Shown: positions 1-44,949, counted from the first letter of the stretch. The stretch: DNA of 64,000 nucleotides from Sinonovacula constricta (GCA_007844125.1 CM017558.1:57417147-57481146); one strand, 5' to 3'. Numbers and translations are program-made. Notes: generated by a model from the letters alone, not told the origin.

Positions 1-1856
1 ATTGTTGCGTCAAATCCTTGAAGGGTGATAACTTGCGTCGTTGATTGACATAAGGGGACTTTGGCACATTTACAGAACAATAATATTTGTCTTCATTGTG
101 TAATGACACAAACTTATGAAACTTTTATCTTGGCGTTTCCTACATATGTTAAGAAAACAGAAAGAGCAAAGTGGTAAATCTGCCAAAGACGTTATAGTTG
201 CATTTTCTTTCACAAATATGCGATGGGGTTTAGACAGCTGAAAGGAGGCACATATAATATACTTTTATCAGATGGGAATAAAACGAATTTCGGCCCCGAA
301 ATAGACCGAAAACGAGCATTTATATATACGTGTCTAAACATCTTTGATATTTATAGTACATTCTATTTACGTGTCACGCATCAAAATGCAACGAAAATCC
401 AGACTCTAGAGATTATACGACTATTCTTAATTATTACACAAACAAAACAATCTCAAAATAACAATAGAAATAATTAAACGCCAAGACAATCAATACAAAT
501 ATATTATATCTCTAAGATACATGCGCCTAAAAATGTTTAACAACTGTTTATATCTGTAAATAAAACAAGTTGTAAGTCAAACGTAGTTTTAGACTATTAA
601 CACTCATCACGTGATTGTTAATATTAAAAGCAAAACACAACATAGATCATAAGCTCTACAAACGTAACAAAAATAATCTATAACATTTTTATTGACGCAT
701 TGTATTTGTTACACCTGTGAAAAGTCTATTTTAAGGTACACAGATTTAATTCAATATTATGTCAATCTAATACCTTTACTATGATATATTCAAATAAAAT
801 ATGCGTGCGATTCTTTTCACAAATCAATATACCTTTTAAGTATATTTTACTTAATTTATGTAACAGTAACAGTTTGCTAAAAAAATTAACGCCGTTAACG
901 TTAAAATTGGATTTGATTTATTTCATTTAAGTGAGTTCATTAGTACTTGTGATGACACAGACATCTTGTTATTACAAGTTAAAGTTAATCAGGCATAATA
1001 TCTAAGATATGACTGCCTTGTCAAATATCAGTTCTAAAACATTAAGAAACACGTATCACCAGTAGTTGTGATTCTGAAAGCTTTCGACACATTCTTCTCC
1101 TACGTAAGATATTCAATATCGTACATACTGTATACAGAAATATTTATTACCAAAAACAAAACCTGCGAGAAAAAGCACCATCTATACAGTTTTACACAAA
1201 TAGAAAACAATAACAACACCATGAACAATTTTTTAGTCATTCTCTGTTTTTAGAGAAGCATGTAACATACTCGTTCAATTTGTCAAAAAAATTAAAACAA
1301 TTAAACAAAGACTATAAACCAACAGAAAATATCCAATTTTTAATTAAACGTTAAAAGTTAGACGACACAAACTTTGCTAACGCGTTATTAGTTCTATAAT
1401 ACACAACCAAAATAAGGCACATTCTTTATCTAGAACCCGTGACAATGTCTAGAACACCACGTGCATAATTATAAGTTAGTTTACTAAAGCTAAATTTGCC
1501 TAATTATTAAGCATATACAATTTCTAAGTGATGAAGCCTATTAGACATAAAGGATAACGAACGGCTGGTTTTGCTTATAGTATAATATATAAGTTATGCA
1601 CTAAACAGAAGTTGCCGTTTAAAGGTAATTTTAACATCCACTTATACTTATGTTTGTGCAGATGAGACTATTAAATGTTGTTAATCATTATCGGTACACT
1701 TTGAGTGTGTAGATAATATGTAACAGCACTAATGTAGTTCTTCATGCTTAATATTCAATGTGGAATAATAAAAATGCAAGTATGTTGCTCTAATATATTA
1801 TTAGATCTCAAGGTGGTTAAATTAAGTTACTTAGTAGTCACGTGGTATCTAGGGTG
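1..1856. other. AT-rich 3' flank of the CNBD2-like gene
   Basis: I see no exon, RNA gene or repeat array here on either strand. Short open frames at 223-477 and 1068-1253 have no recognisable protein and fit chance in AT-rich DNA. Part of the stretch just below 1857 must be 3' UTR. An AATAAA on the minus strand near 1148-1143 is the first clear polyadenylation hexamer I noticed, but that is about 700 bases after the stop. Confidence 0.5.
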
Positions 1857-34567
<32,711 letters not shown>

Positions 34568-35180
34568 ATTTACAGCTTTAACTTAATCTAAAAAATCTCC
34601 TCCTTAATTCATGTGTTCTTTCAATCCAATTAAATCCAATTCACCTCGTTTGCCAACTGCCAAAGACACCTTCCCATTTTGTAGCCTCAAAATTAAATCA
34701 GCAATTACACGCCGATGAAATACAATACACTTTTGTCAAACGTTGAATAAAACACTAGGGACCATTGCCCACAATACCCACACGTTGATTTTGTTTATCA
34801 ATAAAACGCTTTTTAACGATTTGCATAACTAGCAATGTTACGCGATTCCTTATTATACCCTTTATTCCTTCTAACACTGCCTTACAAATATATAATGACA
34901 CTAGAAGAAGAAACCCCTCCTTATTGGAAAGGATGTCGACTAAAGCTGTATCGTCTGCACAACGTAGATACCCCGATATCCCCGCTCTCACAGCGACCGT
35001 CTGCTATCAATGACTGGCGCTAGATAGATTGTCAGACCTTTAAATCCGTGTATTTGTTCTCTAAGCAAGGGTGTTAGTGGCTCAGATAAACATGCCATAG
35101 TTCGTTTAATTCAATCAGCAGTAAAGGTATTTTGACTTTTGTCGTACGAAAACTGACAGAAATCGGTAGAACGTCGGAGC
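34568..35180. promoter_or_regulatory. 5' flank and presumed promoter region of the CNBD2-like gene
   Basis: Lies directly upstream of the start at 34567. An in-frame stop shows the coding region does not extend into it. I see no clear TATA box or defined element; calling it promoter is by position only. Open frames at 34755-34991 and 34835-35023 have no recognisable product. Confidence 0.35.
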
Positions 35181-35276
35181 AGGTACGGGGGCCCTGGGTT
35201 CGATCCAGGACCACAGTCGTTAAAATGGTAGCGATCCGTCTCCCTTTGTAACGCTCAAGTAAATATAAGGGTAGTT
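35181..35276 (+). repeat. Copy of foldback-element core with B-box motif
   Basis: GGGTTCGATCC with flanks matches, in reverse complement, the core at 35453-35544. It ends in ATATAAGGGTAGTT, the same terminus as that core. Confidence 0.75.
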
Positions 35277-35330
35277 TGTTTGTTTTTGATTTTGGGGTTT
35301 ATCGTCCCACCAACAGTATTGCAGTTATCT

Positions 35331-35678
35331 GGAGACGGTGTCCACATGAAGCAGATAAAGTGCTTCCTTCACTGTGTATAGCATGCCGTGAACACCTGGC
35401 ATAATACCACACCCAGTCACATTATCCTGACACCGGGCCACCCAGTCGTAGAACTACCCTTATATTTGCTTGAGCGATACCACTACCATTTTTAACGACT
35501 TTGGTATGTCGCGGCCCGGGATCGAACCCGGTGCCTCACGTACCTTATAAGGGTAGTTCCACGATTGGTGGCCCGATGTTAGGATAATGTGGCTGGGCGT
35601 GGTATCATGTCAGGTGTTCATGGCATGCTATACACTGTGAAGGCAGAACTATATCTGCTTCACGTGGCCATTGTCTCC
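35331..35678. mobile_element. Foldback/MITE-like element with long inverted arms
   Basis: Left arm 35331-35465 (starting GGAGACGGTGTCCAC) is inverted at 35545-35678 (ending CATTGTCTCC) with modest divergence. The inner ends carry a perfect 13-bp inverted pair, AACTACCCTTATA and TATAAGGGTAGTT. The loop of about 79 bases includes GGGATCGAACCC, a reverse-oriented tRNA-like B box. No coding capacity. Target-site duplication not evident. Confidence 0.8.
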
Positions 35679-35683
35679 AAATT

Positions 35684-36884
35684 ACTTAAAGGTGATACGA
35701 AAGTTTGCTTATACCAAATGCATGTAACAATATTTTCCCAAGGTTTCTGGGAATTTCTGCATAAAGACGATTTTGAACACTACCTAAATGTGAGACAGAA
35801 CGCGAAAAGGAACAACCCAAAATGTTTGTTCATTCTTTCCAAATCTATAAATAAGTATTAAATTTATCTATGCTAAAAATAGATACGGATAGCGCGGAAT
35901 ACCCGGATGACGATATATTGCTTGGCTCAGATAGGCAATACCTGTTTGTAATGTTATGCTTCACTATTCACACAGATCTATGGCATCAATGAACAACATT
36001 ATGGAAGACCTATTCACGAAACAATCACTTATTTGGTTGAGAAAAAAAATATTTGCACCAAACTGTCGGATACCACCTTTAAATGCTGTCGGTGGTACGA
36101 TAAACCCAATAAACCAACAAAACTGACAGATTTTAACGACTCTATAGTCGTGTGTAGTTGAAATGTTTCTAACATGGCTTGCACACCTAACATGAGAACA
36201 GCACCACCATCATAAATAAGGTGTCTTTATTTAACCATTAAAATTTTTATTCCCCGTGTACAGAGAACACAACGGAAACTGTTTTGCTCAACTTTATGCC
36301 GACGTTAAACAAAAGGCACCGACCGCTTTTGAGCTATCTATGAATTCGATTTTTCAACGTTTTATTTTTGTGTCAGTATTTGTTATTTGCAAATCGATTC
36401 ACGGCTATACTGCCAAGCGGCGTTATAACAATGGAATATTACGAAAACTATTAAACAGCCACAACAACTAGCTCCGCTTGAAATTATGTGACAACCACCT
36501 GCAAAGGTAATCAACATTTCAAAAACTTATATACAAGGAAATTAGTTAAATAATATCGAACTGTAGGGGCGTTCACACGGTTAATCCCTTATTGTGTTTG
36601 TAAGTTGCAATAATTAATAATGGATTTAAGGTTTAGAATAAATATTGTATTGTATGTGTATACTATACCTTTTATGTGTTGCGAGTAGACGCTAAATACA
36701 TATGTATGAAATTATACTTAATTTAGAAGTTTTTTATTGTAGCTTACAACATTGATGTATAATTGCATTATCAGGATCAAAAGACAGTTTTCTAACAACA
36801 TTTTTATAAAACACATGTCGTATAAAAAGTTAATTTTGCTTTTTTATGGCTTTATTTTCTTTCTTTTTTTTTTCTTGCATTTTC
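35684..36884. other. Spacer with one copy of a dispersed repeat
   Basis: Contains copy 1 of the ACTGTCGGATACCACC family (about 35845-36085). The rest is AT-rich; frames at 35589-35861 and 36256-36471 have no recognisable product. Confidence 0.55.
35845..36085 (+). repeat. Dispersed repeat family, copy 1
   Basis: Shares GGCTCAGATAGGCAATAC and the end motif AACTGTCGGATACCACCTTT with copies at about 39725-40012 and 51870-52195. Middle parts are diverged. Confidence 0.6.
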
Positions 36885-37335
36885 GAGCCAGGAGACTTCG
36901 AAGTAAAGGGGGTTTCTAAAAATTGTGTGTCCTGGAGAGTTTGAGCGACTTCTATTTCTGACAACTTTGTGTTCGGGTGATGTCGAGCTTGAGACCCACT
37001 GAGATCGGCTGACTTTGCATTAAAGCGACATTATATGTCCCATACAATTTTGAGTAAAGGAGAATTTGGGTCTGAGCGTATTCCATTTCGTATTCGGGCA
37101 ACTTTGAGTCCAACCGACTTCATGTTCGGGACACTTTGTGGGGTCTTCGTGTTCATGTAGTTTCGAGTTTAAGCAAAATTATCGTGCGACGCTTTGTTCA
37201 AGCGACGTTGATTTTCGAGTATCTTCCAGTTTAGGCGACTTTAAACTTATGTGTCCTTGTGTTCAGGCGACATGTGCTAAAGACGTTATGTAATGGCGGC
37301 ATTCAGCGACTTCTCGCTTAAATCATTGACCAGTT
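36885..37335. repeat. Highly degenerate short-period tandem repeat
   Basis: About 450 bases in which GCGACTTTGTGTTCGG-like words recur every 20 to 24 bases: TTGAGCGACTTC, TTCGGGCAACTTTGAG, TCAGGCGACATG, CAGCGACTTCTCG. Spacing and sequence drift, so it looks like an old array. Confidence 0.65.
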
Positions 37336-38304
37336 CGGAAACCTTCAAGCTATGCCGAATTTTAAACGTAAAGTTAAATTATACTTTACTATTTTTATTA
37401 TTATACTATACTATTTTTTGCATTTTTTAAAATCCTACCGAAACATTATGGCATATTTTGAGAAAAATCAATCTTGGATAGCATTTTATACATTGGATTC
37501 AAAAGAGCATCTCATTAAGCTTATTATTGCTGTAAATATTTAAGAAAATACAAGCGTTTAACTATACGGAATGCACTTTAAGAACAAAATATTTTAAGAA
37601 ATTTTGTTTTCACGACTGCAAAAAAAGCCCCGAGAATATAACTAATCACAGTTTATGTGGTGTGGTAAATGAAATCGACTTTTTATCGAAATGGCGATAT
37701 TGTAAATGCTTTTATGACGATCGAATATTGCATGTTTTTAAATCAAATTCAAGTTCTAAATTATTGCTGTCGATATTACATTTTTCCGATAGAAGTATCT
37801 TCGTAATGAGTTGTTTATGGCTTCGTTTCGTGTTCTGTTTATTTTGAACTTGACATGTATCCCCCGCAATAACAAATAAATCGTTTCTAATTCAAAATGT
37901 ATCTTATCTGCGACATGATAAGTGGGCGGGGTACTTAACGTGCTTCTTAGTGCCTTTAATCATTACGTTTCAGCACTTAACATAAATTGTTAAAGACGTC
38001 GGTTTCATAAAGGGCACTGGCCTATACCTAGGATTTACGTGTATGAGATTAACATTTTAGAAAATACAGGCGAATTATTTATGAGCGGGAGTTGCGCGAA
38101 CACCGTTCGCATGCAGCTAGTTTATGTCTTAATAAGTCGGTGCCACATTACCACTTTCTGACAAAATGGACCCAAGGAATGCTAAACATCAGTATGTCGC
38201 GGGATTTCCTTATACATTATCGAGTTTATCTACAAGATACGGTTATATACTTTTATGTCTTTAATCGAAATTTCTGATAATAACAGCAACATTTACGTGC
38301 CATT
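37336..38304. other. AT-rich spacer
   Basis: No supported feature. Short plus-strand frames at 37352-37543, 37662-37847 and 38092-38277 have no recognisable product. Confidence 0.5.
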
Positions 38305-38543
38305 CAGGGACGGATCCTTTGGTGATTGCGGGATGCATCCCCATACCAACCAGGTAAAATAATAGAGTTGTGAAAATACATACATGTAAGCTAAAAAATA
38401 CTAAACTTTTAAATTCAATTAGTAAGGGTCCGTTACGGTATATATATATACCCCTACCCCCTCTACCACCCCTACCACCTCTACCACCCCCACCACCCCT
38501 ACCACCCCCACCACCACCAACAATTTTTTGGATCCGCCCCTTG
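38305..38543. mobile_element. MITE-like element with CAGGGRCGGATCC ends
   Basis: Left end CAGGGACGGATCC and right end (reverse complement) CAAGGGGCGGATCC form short imperfect terminal inverted repeats about 240 bases apart. GGCGGATCC termini are common in animal DNA transposon remnants. No transposase. Target duplication is unclear (GTGCCATT against GTGCATATT). Confidence 0.4.
38440..38519. repeat. (TACCACCCC)-type low-complexity tract
   Basis: TA repeat followed by imperfect CCACCCCTA and CCACCT units on a C-rich strand. It creates poly-Pro and poly-Gly frames. It lies within the MITE-like element. Confidence 0.93.
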
Positions 38544-38691
38544 TGCATATTGAAAACGACTAAAAACACCATACCATGTAAACTTTAGTCGAACTGCGGG
38601 CGTATATATGTTCTAACGTTGACAAAGATAGTCATTTCAAGTCAAAGCTCAAAGTATACCATTTACAAAATGTGTTTTTCTGTAACTGCAT

Positions 38692-38730
38692 TTATTTTAT
38701 TAAACCCTTTCGCTCGGTTTAATAAAATAA
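38692..38730. other. Perfect 15-bp hairpin
   Basis: TTATTTTATTAAACC, loop of nine bases (CTTTCGCTC), then GGTTTAATAAAATAA. No associated gene. Confidence 0.85.
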
Positions 38731-39724
38731 TATAATAGAATAATCAATGACGTTGTAATGCATTTAGTTGTTGTTTTATTTTTAAAAATTGCGTAGCTAC
38801 TGATAACATTTTAATCTGACTATTGATTTAAAAATTAATCGTACATTCAAATCTATAATTTTATCTTTGTTTGTTTATGCTTGTTTGTAAAACTCAAATG
38901 AGTGTTTATTTTCTGATTTTACCACACTCCTTACAATCCAGCCCCTCCATTTTATATTTTACATAAATGGTAATTACGCGCGTCGTACAGTCGTCGTTGT
39001 ATTTTCCCCCTTTTTAAAACAAACAAGTTAAACCTTATGCTGACGTGAGACTTGTTTACTTAATGCAACTCTGAAACAAAACAAACAATGACACGCCCTA
39101 GTTATGCACGCCTTTTGTATAATTGGTATGCGCATTCACATTATATTTTTGAGATTGAATCATCGCGTGAACATGTCATACAACGTCTGTAATCTCTGAG
39201 ACAGGATTCAAGTGTTTTTATGAATTCTTTGTATGTGAGTATTTGATAAGTTTGAGTGAGAACGCGTTCCGCCACAATACATTAAAAACATACTATTTAC
39301 TAGTATACCTGTATACAATGAAACCTCACTTCGGTGTTGTACTAACTTGGACAGCATGCCAGACACACCTGATAAGAAACTACACCCAGTGTCACTGTCC
39401 TAGTATTAGTCAAACCAGTCGTGTTTTTATGAAAAGAATATGACAGGGATATAGTACATCCATCTTTAAAAAAGTAAATTTTTGTATCTGCCTAGCACCA
39501 AACTCCGGGATTTCTGTACAACAAGCCGCTGCGCTTCAAAATAGTCCTCATGGACTATTAGTATGATGATTATTTTGTTCATTTAATGTTGTATTGGACA
39601 GTTTGCCTTTATCTGATACATGAGTACACCCCTGTTCTTGGGACTTTGTGCGTAATTCCTGCATGACCTTACAGATTAGTTGAAGCAAAGGATGTTTATA
39701 ACATTACCTTAATTGTTAGAAGTG
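38731..39724. other. AT-rich spacer
   Basis: Nothing supported on either strand. Confidence 0.5.
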
Positions 39725-40012
39725 CAAGTCGTAAAAAATATTGATGAAAAAGTTTGTTTCATCTCAAAATAAATATCGACATCAGAGTTGATTATCCGGA
39801 TGATTTTGTAAAGTAATCTCTAAATTTATTGGTAACGTGGTTTTCGTAGTTTAAAATAGCTTACTGTGCAACGTAGCTCGGGTAGGAAATACATTGTATA
39901 GGGCAAAATGGGGTGTTGTACAGCAATAAATAGGATCTGTACAGGTAACAATAATTTCCTAGGTGCATAAGAGGTAAATCGTGGTCCAAACTGTCGGATA
40001 CCACCTTAAATG
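39725..40012 (+). repeat. Dispersed repeat family, copy 2
   Basis: Contains GACATCAGAGTTGATTATCC, AGCTCGGGTAGGAAATAC and the end AACTGTCGGATACCACCTTA. Orientation is the same as the other two copies. Confidence 0.6.
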
Positions 40013-40194
40013 TATGCCAACAATGTCCACCCCTGAAGGGTTTCCGTCTCGACTAGAAATGAACCAATGGCGGCTCTGGGGTTGTACTTCAACCATTCTT
40101 ACAGCTCGACTTGAACGAAGGTAACTTTATGAAATTAGCATAAACAATGAGCGGAGGGAGGGGCTACATGTATATCACTCGATATTTTTAAAGA

Positions 40195-40290
40195 CTCTGA
40201 CATCAGCTATCGAACCTGCTGCCTCAAACACCTGGGACCGATACCCTGCATGTATCTACGGCGCAGCCAGATACAACACTAGCAGTATAA
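40195..40290 (-). mobile_element. Degenerate tRNA-derived SINE fragment
   Basis: On the minus strand GGTCCCAGGTGTTTGAGG is followed by GCAGGTTCGATAGC, a degenerate B box. An A-box-like GGCTGCGCCGTAG lies upstream. Too diverged to be a tRNA gene. Confidence 0.45.
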
Positions 40291-41452
40291 CATCTAATCA
40301 AACCGAAGGTATGCGTGCAAGTTGTAAGACAATATTTAACAAAATCACCTCTCCAATTATTGGGCATAGCATCATGTTGGGCCACATTATAAACTATTCT
40401 ACAATCTACTCAGTTCATTTAGAGTTTGTGGTAGGCTTTCAGACACACGTTTTTTTTTGTTGTTTTTTTTAATTTGCTCGTTAACTTGTTTGCCTCATAA
40501 ACCATCTCTCACCAACTTACTCAAGTCGTATGAATGTAGGTTGTTGTAAGACAGTGGTTTAATCGTATGGAGGACTCTCCTGACATTAGACTTAAAGATA
40601 AAAGAAAGATTACCATGTTAATGGGTGTTCACTTAAACATGCTTTGACTTTACAAAACATCCCCCTTATGTACTTAGTCTTACCTTTATCTTGAAGAGAG
40701 ATTAATTTCAATTGAAGTGTTGAGATATTTTACAACCGGGTATGTTAGTCATACAACCATTATACGAGAAAAATATACCTCATATTTACTGTAAATTGAT
40801 CAAATCTTACCCTGTAATGAACGAAGTCATATTTCTGAACATAATAGGGACTATTCGGACAAGGTCCTGTGCGGCAATGATCAGCAGGTACACTTTCTAT
40901 CAATACCTGCACCATTATACCAGTGTATGTCATTTGGCAAATAACAAACAATTTAGTAAGGTATGCAGTACACTCAGGTTTAACCATGTCTTATTTACTA
41001 TCAATGATATCAAACCGTTTCGTCAATTTGTAATTGACACCAGTTATTCACAACCGCAAATACTAGTAATTACACACATTTTATTATTCGAACTCAAAGG
41101 AATTATAAGAAAAGTCAGTGAAAGATATGAGAAAGCTATTGAAAACACATGACAAATAGTCAAGGACGAACGAACGTTGACACAACAATAAAATTGTTTA
41201 AAATATGTCAATATATTTTGGAAATGGTGTAGTTTATCAAAGTAGCAATTGTGTGGTTGCCTTGTTGTTGTTGTTTTGGTTACTGTAACTGAGAAGCTTA
41301 TATATTTATTTTTTTGTAATATAACTTGTTGTTCGCAAGCTTGTGTCATATACTTATTAATAAAGTAATATGTAAATAGATTTATCAATCAATTTAATAA
41401 AAACAAATGTTATTGCAAATTTAGACGTCTTTTTGCTAGCATATTAAAACAT
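40291..41452. other. Spacer with an unrecognised 136-codon frame
   Basis: A plus-strand open frame at 40742-41152 is the longest unexplained one in the right half. I recognise no motif, its composition matches the surrounding AT-rich DNA, and no splice structure supports it. I treat it as probably non-coding. Confidence 0.45.
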
Positions 41453-41510
41453 ACAAAAAAAAACAAAAAAAACAACAACAACAACAAAACAAATAAACAA
41501 GCACAACAAA
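41453..41510. repeat. A-rich / (AAC)n tract
   Basis: A-rich run grading into AAC units and AAAC units. Confidence 0.9.
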
Positions 41511-41689
41511 TTGCAACTACCTTAACCCGTTCTTATTTCGAAATTAAAATCAGACATTCGTTCCCTGACAGTTTCGTCACTTCTGTTTCCTCTCTAAGTT
41601 TAAACATATTTATTTATAGACGATTGGCACTTCTTTCGACTAACAATAATCCCTATCGGCCTATCCCTATCGTGCAATATTGCTCGAGG

Positions 41690-41785
41690 ACTAACCTCAC
41701 GTGGTCAGTTTCAGGGTTCAAACCCTGGACACTCCGGTCCCAAGGTATGAACCACTAGACGGCGGACGCGCACGGGTTTCCTCCC
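41690..41785 (-). mobile_element. tRNA-derived SINE head
   Basis: On the minus strand CCGTCTAGTGGTTCATACC (A-box-like) is followed about 30 bases later by CAGGGTTTGAACCCTG (B box with a self-complementary T-arm). The acceptor stem does not pair, so it is not a tRNA gene. Confidence 0.55.
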
Positions 41786-42603
41786 TTACTTATATTACTA
41801 CTGTAGTATCTATAATTTATACCCGTATGTCATCTGTAGTGAATTGAATAATAAAAGAAAAGTTGAGTTAAATTGGTAAACTGATACAGATACGACATTG
41901 TGTTCCCAAAAAATGAACACTAAGATGGCTCCATGTACATATCGCATTTTATTACAAAATAACGTATATTGACGGAAATCTGTGTCAGTTACACAATGAT
42001 TAAACGTTTTGCATTGTCTGTTAGTGGGGGTGTATATAACGTGGAGACACAATAGTACATTAACCAGCTAAAGAAAGGATATGTAATGTATGTTAAGCAA
42101 TAATTCTTGAAGATTTATCATGGGACTTTAGACATAATTATATTTAAAATATCTTTTCCAATTAATGTTGACCACAATTTTTACAACTGTTGTTCTAGTA
42201 TGGCAATATTCAATGCTAGCTAGTGCTTTGTCAAGGGACACAACGCTGCCAGTTTTTTACATTAAGCAATAACTGAGTTATTGTTCCTTAAGTGTTCGAA
42301 CATTTTAAAGTCAAAGCATGTCGAAATGTTATTATTGTCAAAACATTTTTTTGCATATTGCAATTTTCTGAATGTTCTTCCGAAGTTAGTTGCTTTGTTG
42401 CTCATTTGTCAATTAATACATATTTCATTATTTGTGAATCATAACCCATAATAGAAATTACTACATTGTATGTCAGTATGATAAGAAGTATCGCGTCATA
42501 ATTGTTGTACGTTGCAAATTAAAACATTTCGAATATGATCACAACTTTTTTAGGATAGCGCTTTAGAAAAAATTAAACATCTTCATTTTGTAAAATAGTT
42601 CGT
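41786..42603. other. AT-rich spacer
   Basis: Nothing supported. The minus-strand frame at 41810-42052 has no recognisable product. Confidence 0.5.
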
Positions 42604-43012
42604 TCATTTCAGCGCTATATATGCACAACCCCCATCAGAAAGAAAAATAACTCTTCTGAAAGGGGTTACAAGGGCACTACGAGTTTTCTCCCTTGAAAAC
42701 ACACCGCATTCTATGCAAGCTATAAAACAGTAACTTTTATCATCATATAAAAAGGTAAATATTATATCACTCCAAAAATAATGCATATATATTTTATATC
42801 ATTTTTAAATAAGAAATATCTCATATACAAAATACTACTGCATATGCTTACATTGTTATACGGGAGATTAGCTTATTTACCTTCCTTGTAGTAGAGCTGT
42901 CCAAATTTGATCTTTCTTAATGCTTGTAAGGAGGATACCATTTTGATTATATTGGGCTGCAGTCAGACCACGTCTTCCAAATACTACTTCATCAAATTAT
43001 GCAAACTGAAAT
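42604..43012 (-). CDS. Candidate two-exon small gene (unrecognised)
   Basis: A strong acceptor, tttatttcag|GTC, defines an exon from 43012 to a donor GGAAG|GTAAAT at about 42885. An ATG in good context (AAAATGG) opens MVSSLQALRKIKFGQLYYKE, leaving phase 1. A second exon begins after gttttatag| near 42723 and, in that phase, reads ACIECGVFSREKTRSALVTP and ends GGCAYIALK before TGA at 42604. The total is about 59 residues. An alternative acceptor (ctgactgcag) allows another frame, QYNQNGILLTSIKKDQIWTA, but it meets a stop early in exon 2. I do not recognise either product. It could be a small protein, part of a longer gene, or a non-coding transcript. Confidence 0.3.
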
Positions 43013-43099
43013 TCGACCTGAAATAAACAATATTGTCTACAATTATTAAAACAAGTCATATTTCACAAAGGAAAGCTTGTGTGAAAACGAAAAAAGTGC

Positions 43100-43205
43100 A
43101 AAACAGTATTTAACCATACGGTTCATATAGAGTCATAGTGTCAATATAAACGTTAAGTGCTGTATGGAGTCCGGGTTTGAACCCCAGTCCACAATAAGAA
43201 TATAT
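43100..43205. repeat. Duplicated block W, copy 1, with B-box-like motif
   Basis: AGTATTTAACC and AATAAGAATAT-type ends match 51640-51685, but this copy has an insert containing CCGGGTTTGAACCCCAG, a tRNA-type B box. Confidence 0.5.
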
Positions 43206-43229
43206 AAGTCCTATGAGCATTGCAACATA

Positions 43230-43880
43230 TACCAAACTCCGAATAGGCACAGAATAGAGGTATTTCACATGCAAGCCAAGCGAAAAGAAAAAACAAATTT
43301 GTGATGAGTCATTTAACGAAAAGAGCAAACCCGACAGTTACCGCCTTGGAACGGTCAGTCGGCAATATGGACCGACTGGGGTGCTTAAACCGGTTTTACA
43401 GAGCCCTAACCTCGCACTTCCTGACGTGTTTCTCAAATGCAAGAAATGAAAAGAAAAACGATCTATTTGAAAACAATGTGTCCAAGCGCTGATATTTTCT
43501 ATAAGTTATGACGAAAGTAGTGACGTCATTGAAAAATAATCTCCACATAGTGTTTAGAAAAGAATATGGTCATTCTATACATAGCGTGTGACGTCACTTC
43601 GTTAAAGTCATTTTGACCGTGTGTTGACGCAACGGAATATGGTATTATTTCGATTTGAAAAACTACACAAAAATGGTTGACTATAAATAAAATTGACTTT
43701 CTGAATCATGAACAAACATGACCAGAGACGAATAAATGGTTGTAGCATCCTGCTCATGTGAAGATGGAATTGAAGATTCAAAGTCCAATGTCCATCAAAG
43801 GAAATACACGTAACAATCCTTATAGGATGAATTAAATGACAACATAGATTACATGCACGGGGAGATTTTTTACGACTGCC
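43230..43880. repeat. Duplicated block X, copy 1
   Basis: Matches 53535-54040 in the same orientation. Shared words include AGAGCAAACCC, GTTTCTCAAATGC, TGTAGCATCCT and AGGATGA(A/T)TTAAATGACA, with many substitutions between. The 130-codon minus-strand frame at 43608-44000 overlaps this block and is not supported as a gene. Confidence 0.75.
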
Positions 43881-44526
43881 ACACTGCACAAGTAACAGTG
43901 TTGTGATCATGAATAAGAACATGAATAAATCATGAACAAGATAGGCTTGGGCAACGCGTTTTTTACTGCACTTTGCCACAGACACGCACAAACTGACCAC
44001 AGATTATACGCTGAAAGCGGGTAGTCGAACGTAATTAGAATTAGTGGAAAGAACTTTAACCAGGTTTATACCAGACGTTTTTCGTTTAATTGGAATATGC
44101 AACTGAAGACTTAATTAAAAAAGCAATCGATTAACTAATTTCCTACCCTTATTAACTTTCCTGTTATCTTTTAGTATGTGACGCCGTTCCTATTCAATCA
44201 CTAATTACTTGCAATAAACGCCAACGCCGTAGATGATATTATGGATGGCTTCATTTTGGAAATAGATCAAAAAACACATTTGTCATCAAAGGGACATACC
44301 ATCAGACTTGAATAGCTGGTTGATTTTGCTGTGTGTTCAAGGCCTTTAGTCGGCTATTGCTCTTAACCGGTTTCCGATAGTTTTAATCACAGCCACTATG
44401 ACATGCTAGTCAATTTTCAACTATAAAAAATCCGTTAAAATGATTTTCAGTGAAAAGATGTTATATGTAGCATTACTGCCATCAGAAGTATTTTACGAAC
44501 AGAATGGTAAAATATTTTTTCTTCAT
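43881..44526. other. AT-rich spacer
   Basis: Nothing supported. Confidence 0.5.
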
Positions 44527-44579
44527 TTTTGTGTAGTAGGGATTGTAGGACTTGGTCTTACAATCCCCAGTTACAAAAC
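44527..44579. other. Imperfect hairpin
   Basis: GGGATTGTA and TACAATCCC form a perfect 9-bp inner stem around an 11-base loop. Flanking TTTTGT and ACAAAA extend it imperfectly. Confidence 0.65.
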
Positions 44580-44949
44580 AGTTGACAGGTACTTTAGGCT
44601 TCTGTTGAATACTATTTAATTGATGGTTCTGTGTTATGAGTGGGTTTCTAATCGTTTAACAGACCAGTGTGGTTTTTAAGTTGTCTGTTGGCATCAAATG
44701 AAAACTGATCGTACGAAGTCTTAAAGTTACTTAAACCATTCCCTAAAATGATAAATAAACTCATAGATTAAAGTTACTTCTTAAAACTGACTTTAAAAAT
44801 TAGCGGCGTACTTTGTCATATTTTAAAGGACCCTAGATTCAGACAAGTCTTTCATTGAATATGCCTAATTAGAACAGTGCACATTGATTGTGTTAAAGGT
44901 TCAAACAATAATGAGGAATATTGAACTGTGCTTTGAATCCCCTTTTGTC

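Noticed and set aside
40742..41152. 136-codon plus-strand frame
   Set aside because: No motif, no splice context, composition like the flanking DNA.
43608..44000. 130-codon minus-strand frame
   Set aside because: Lies in duplicated block X; the partner copy does not keep the frame open.
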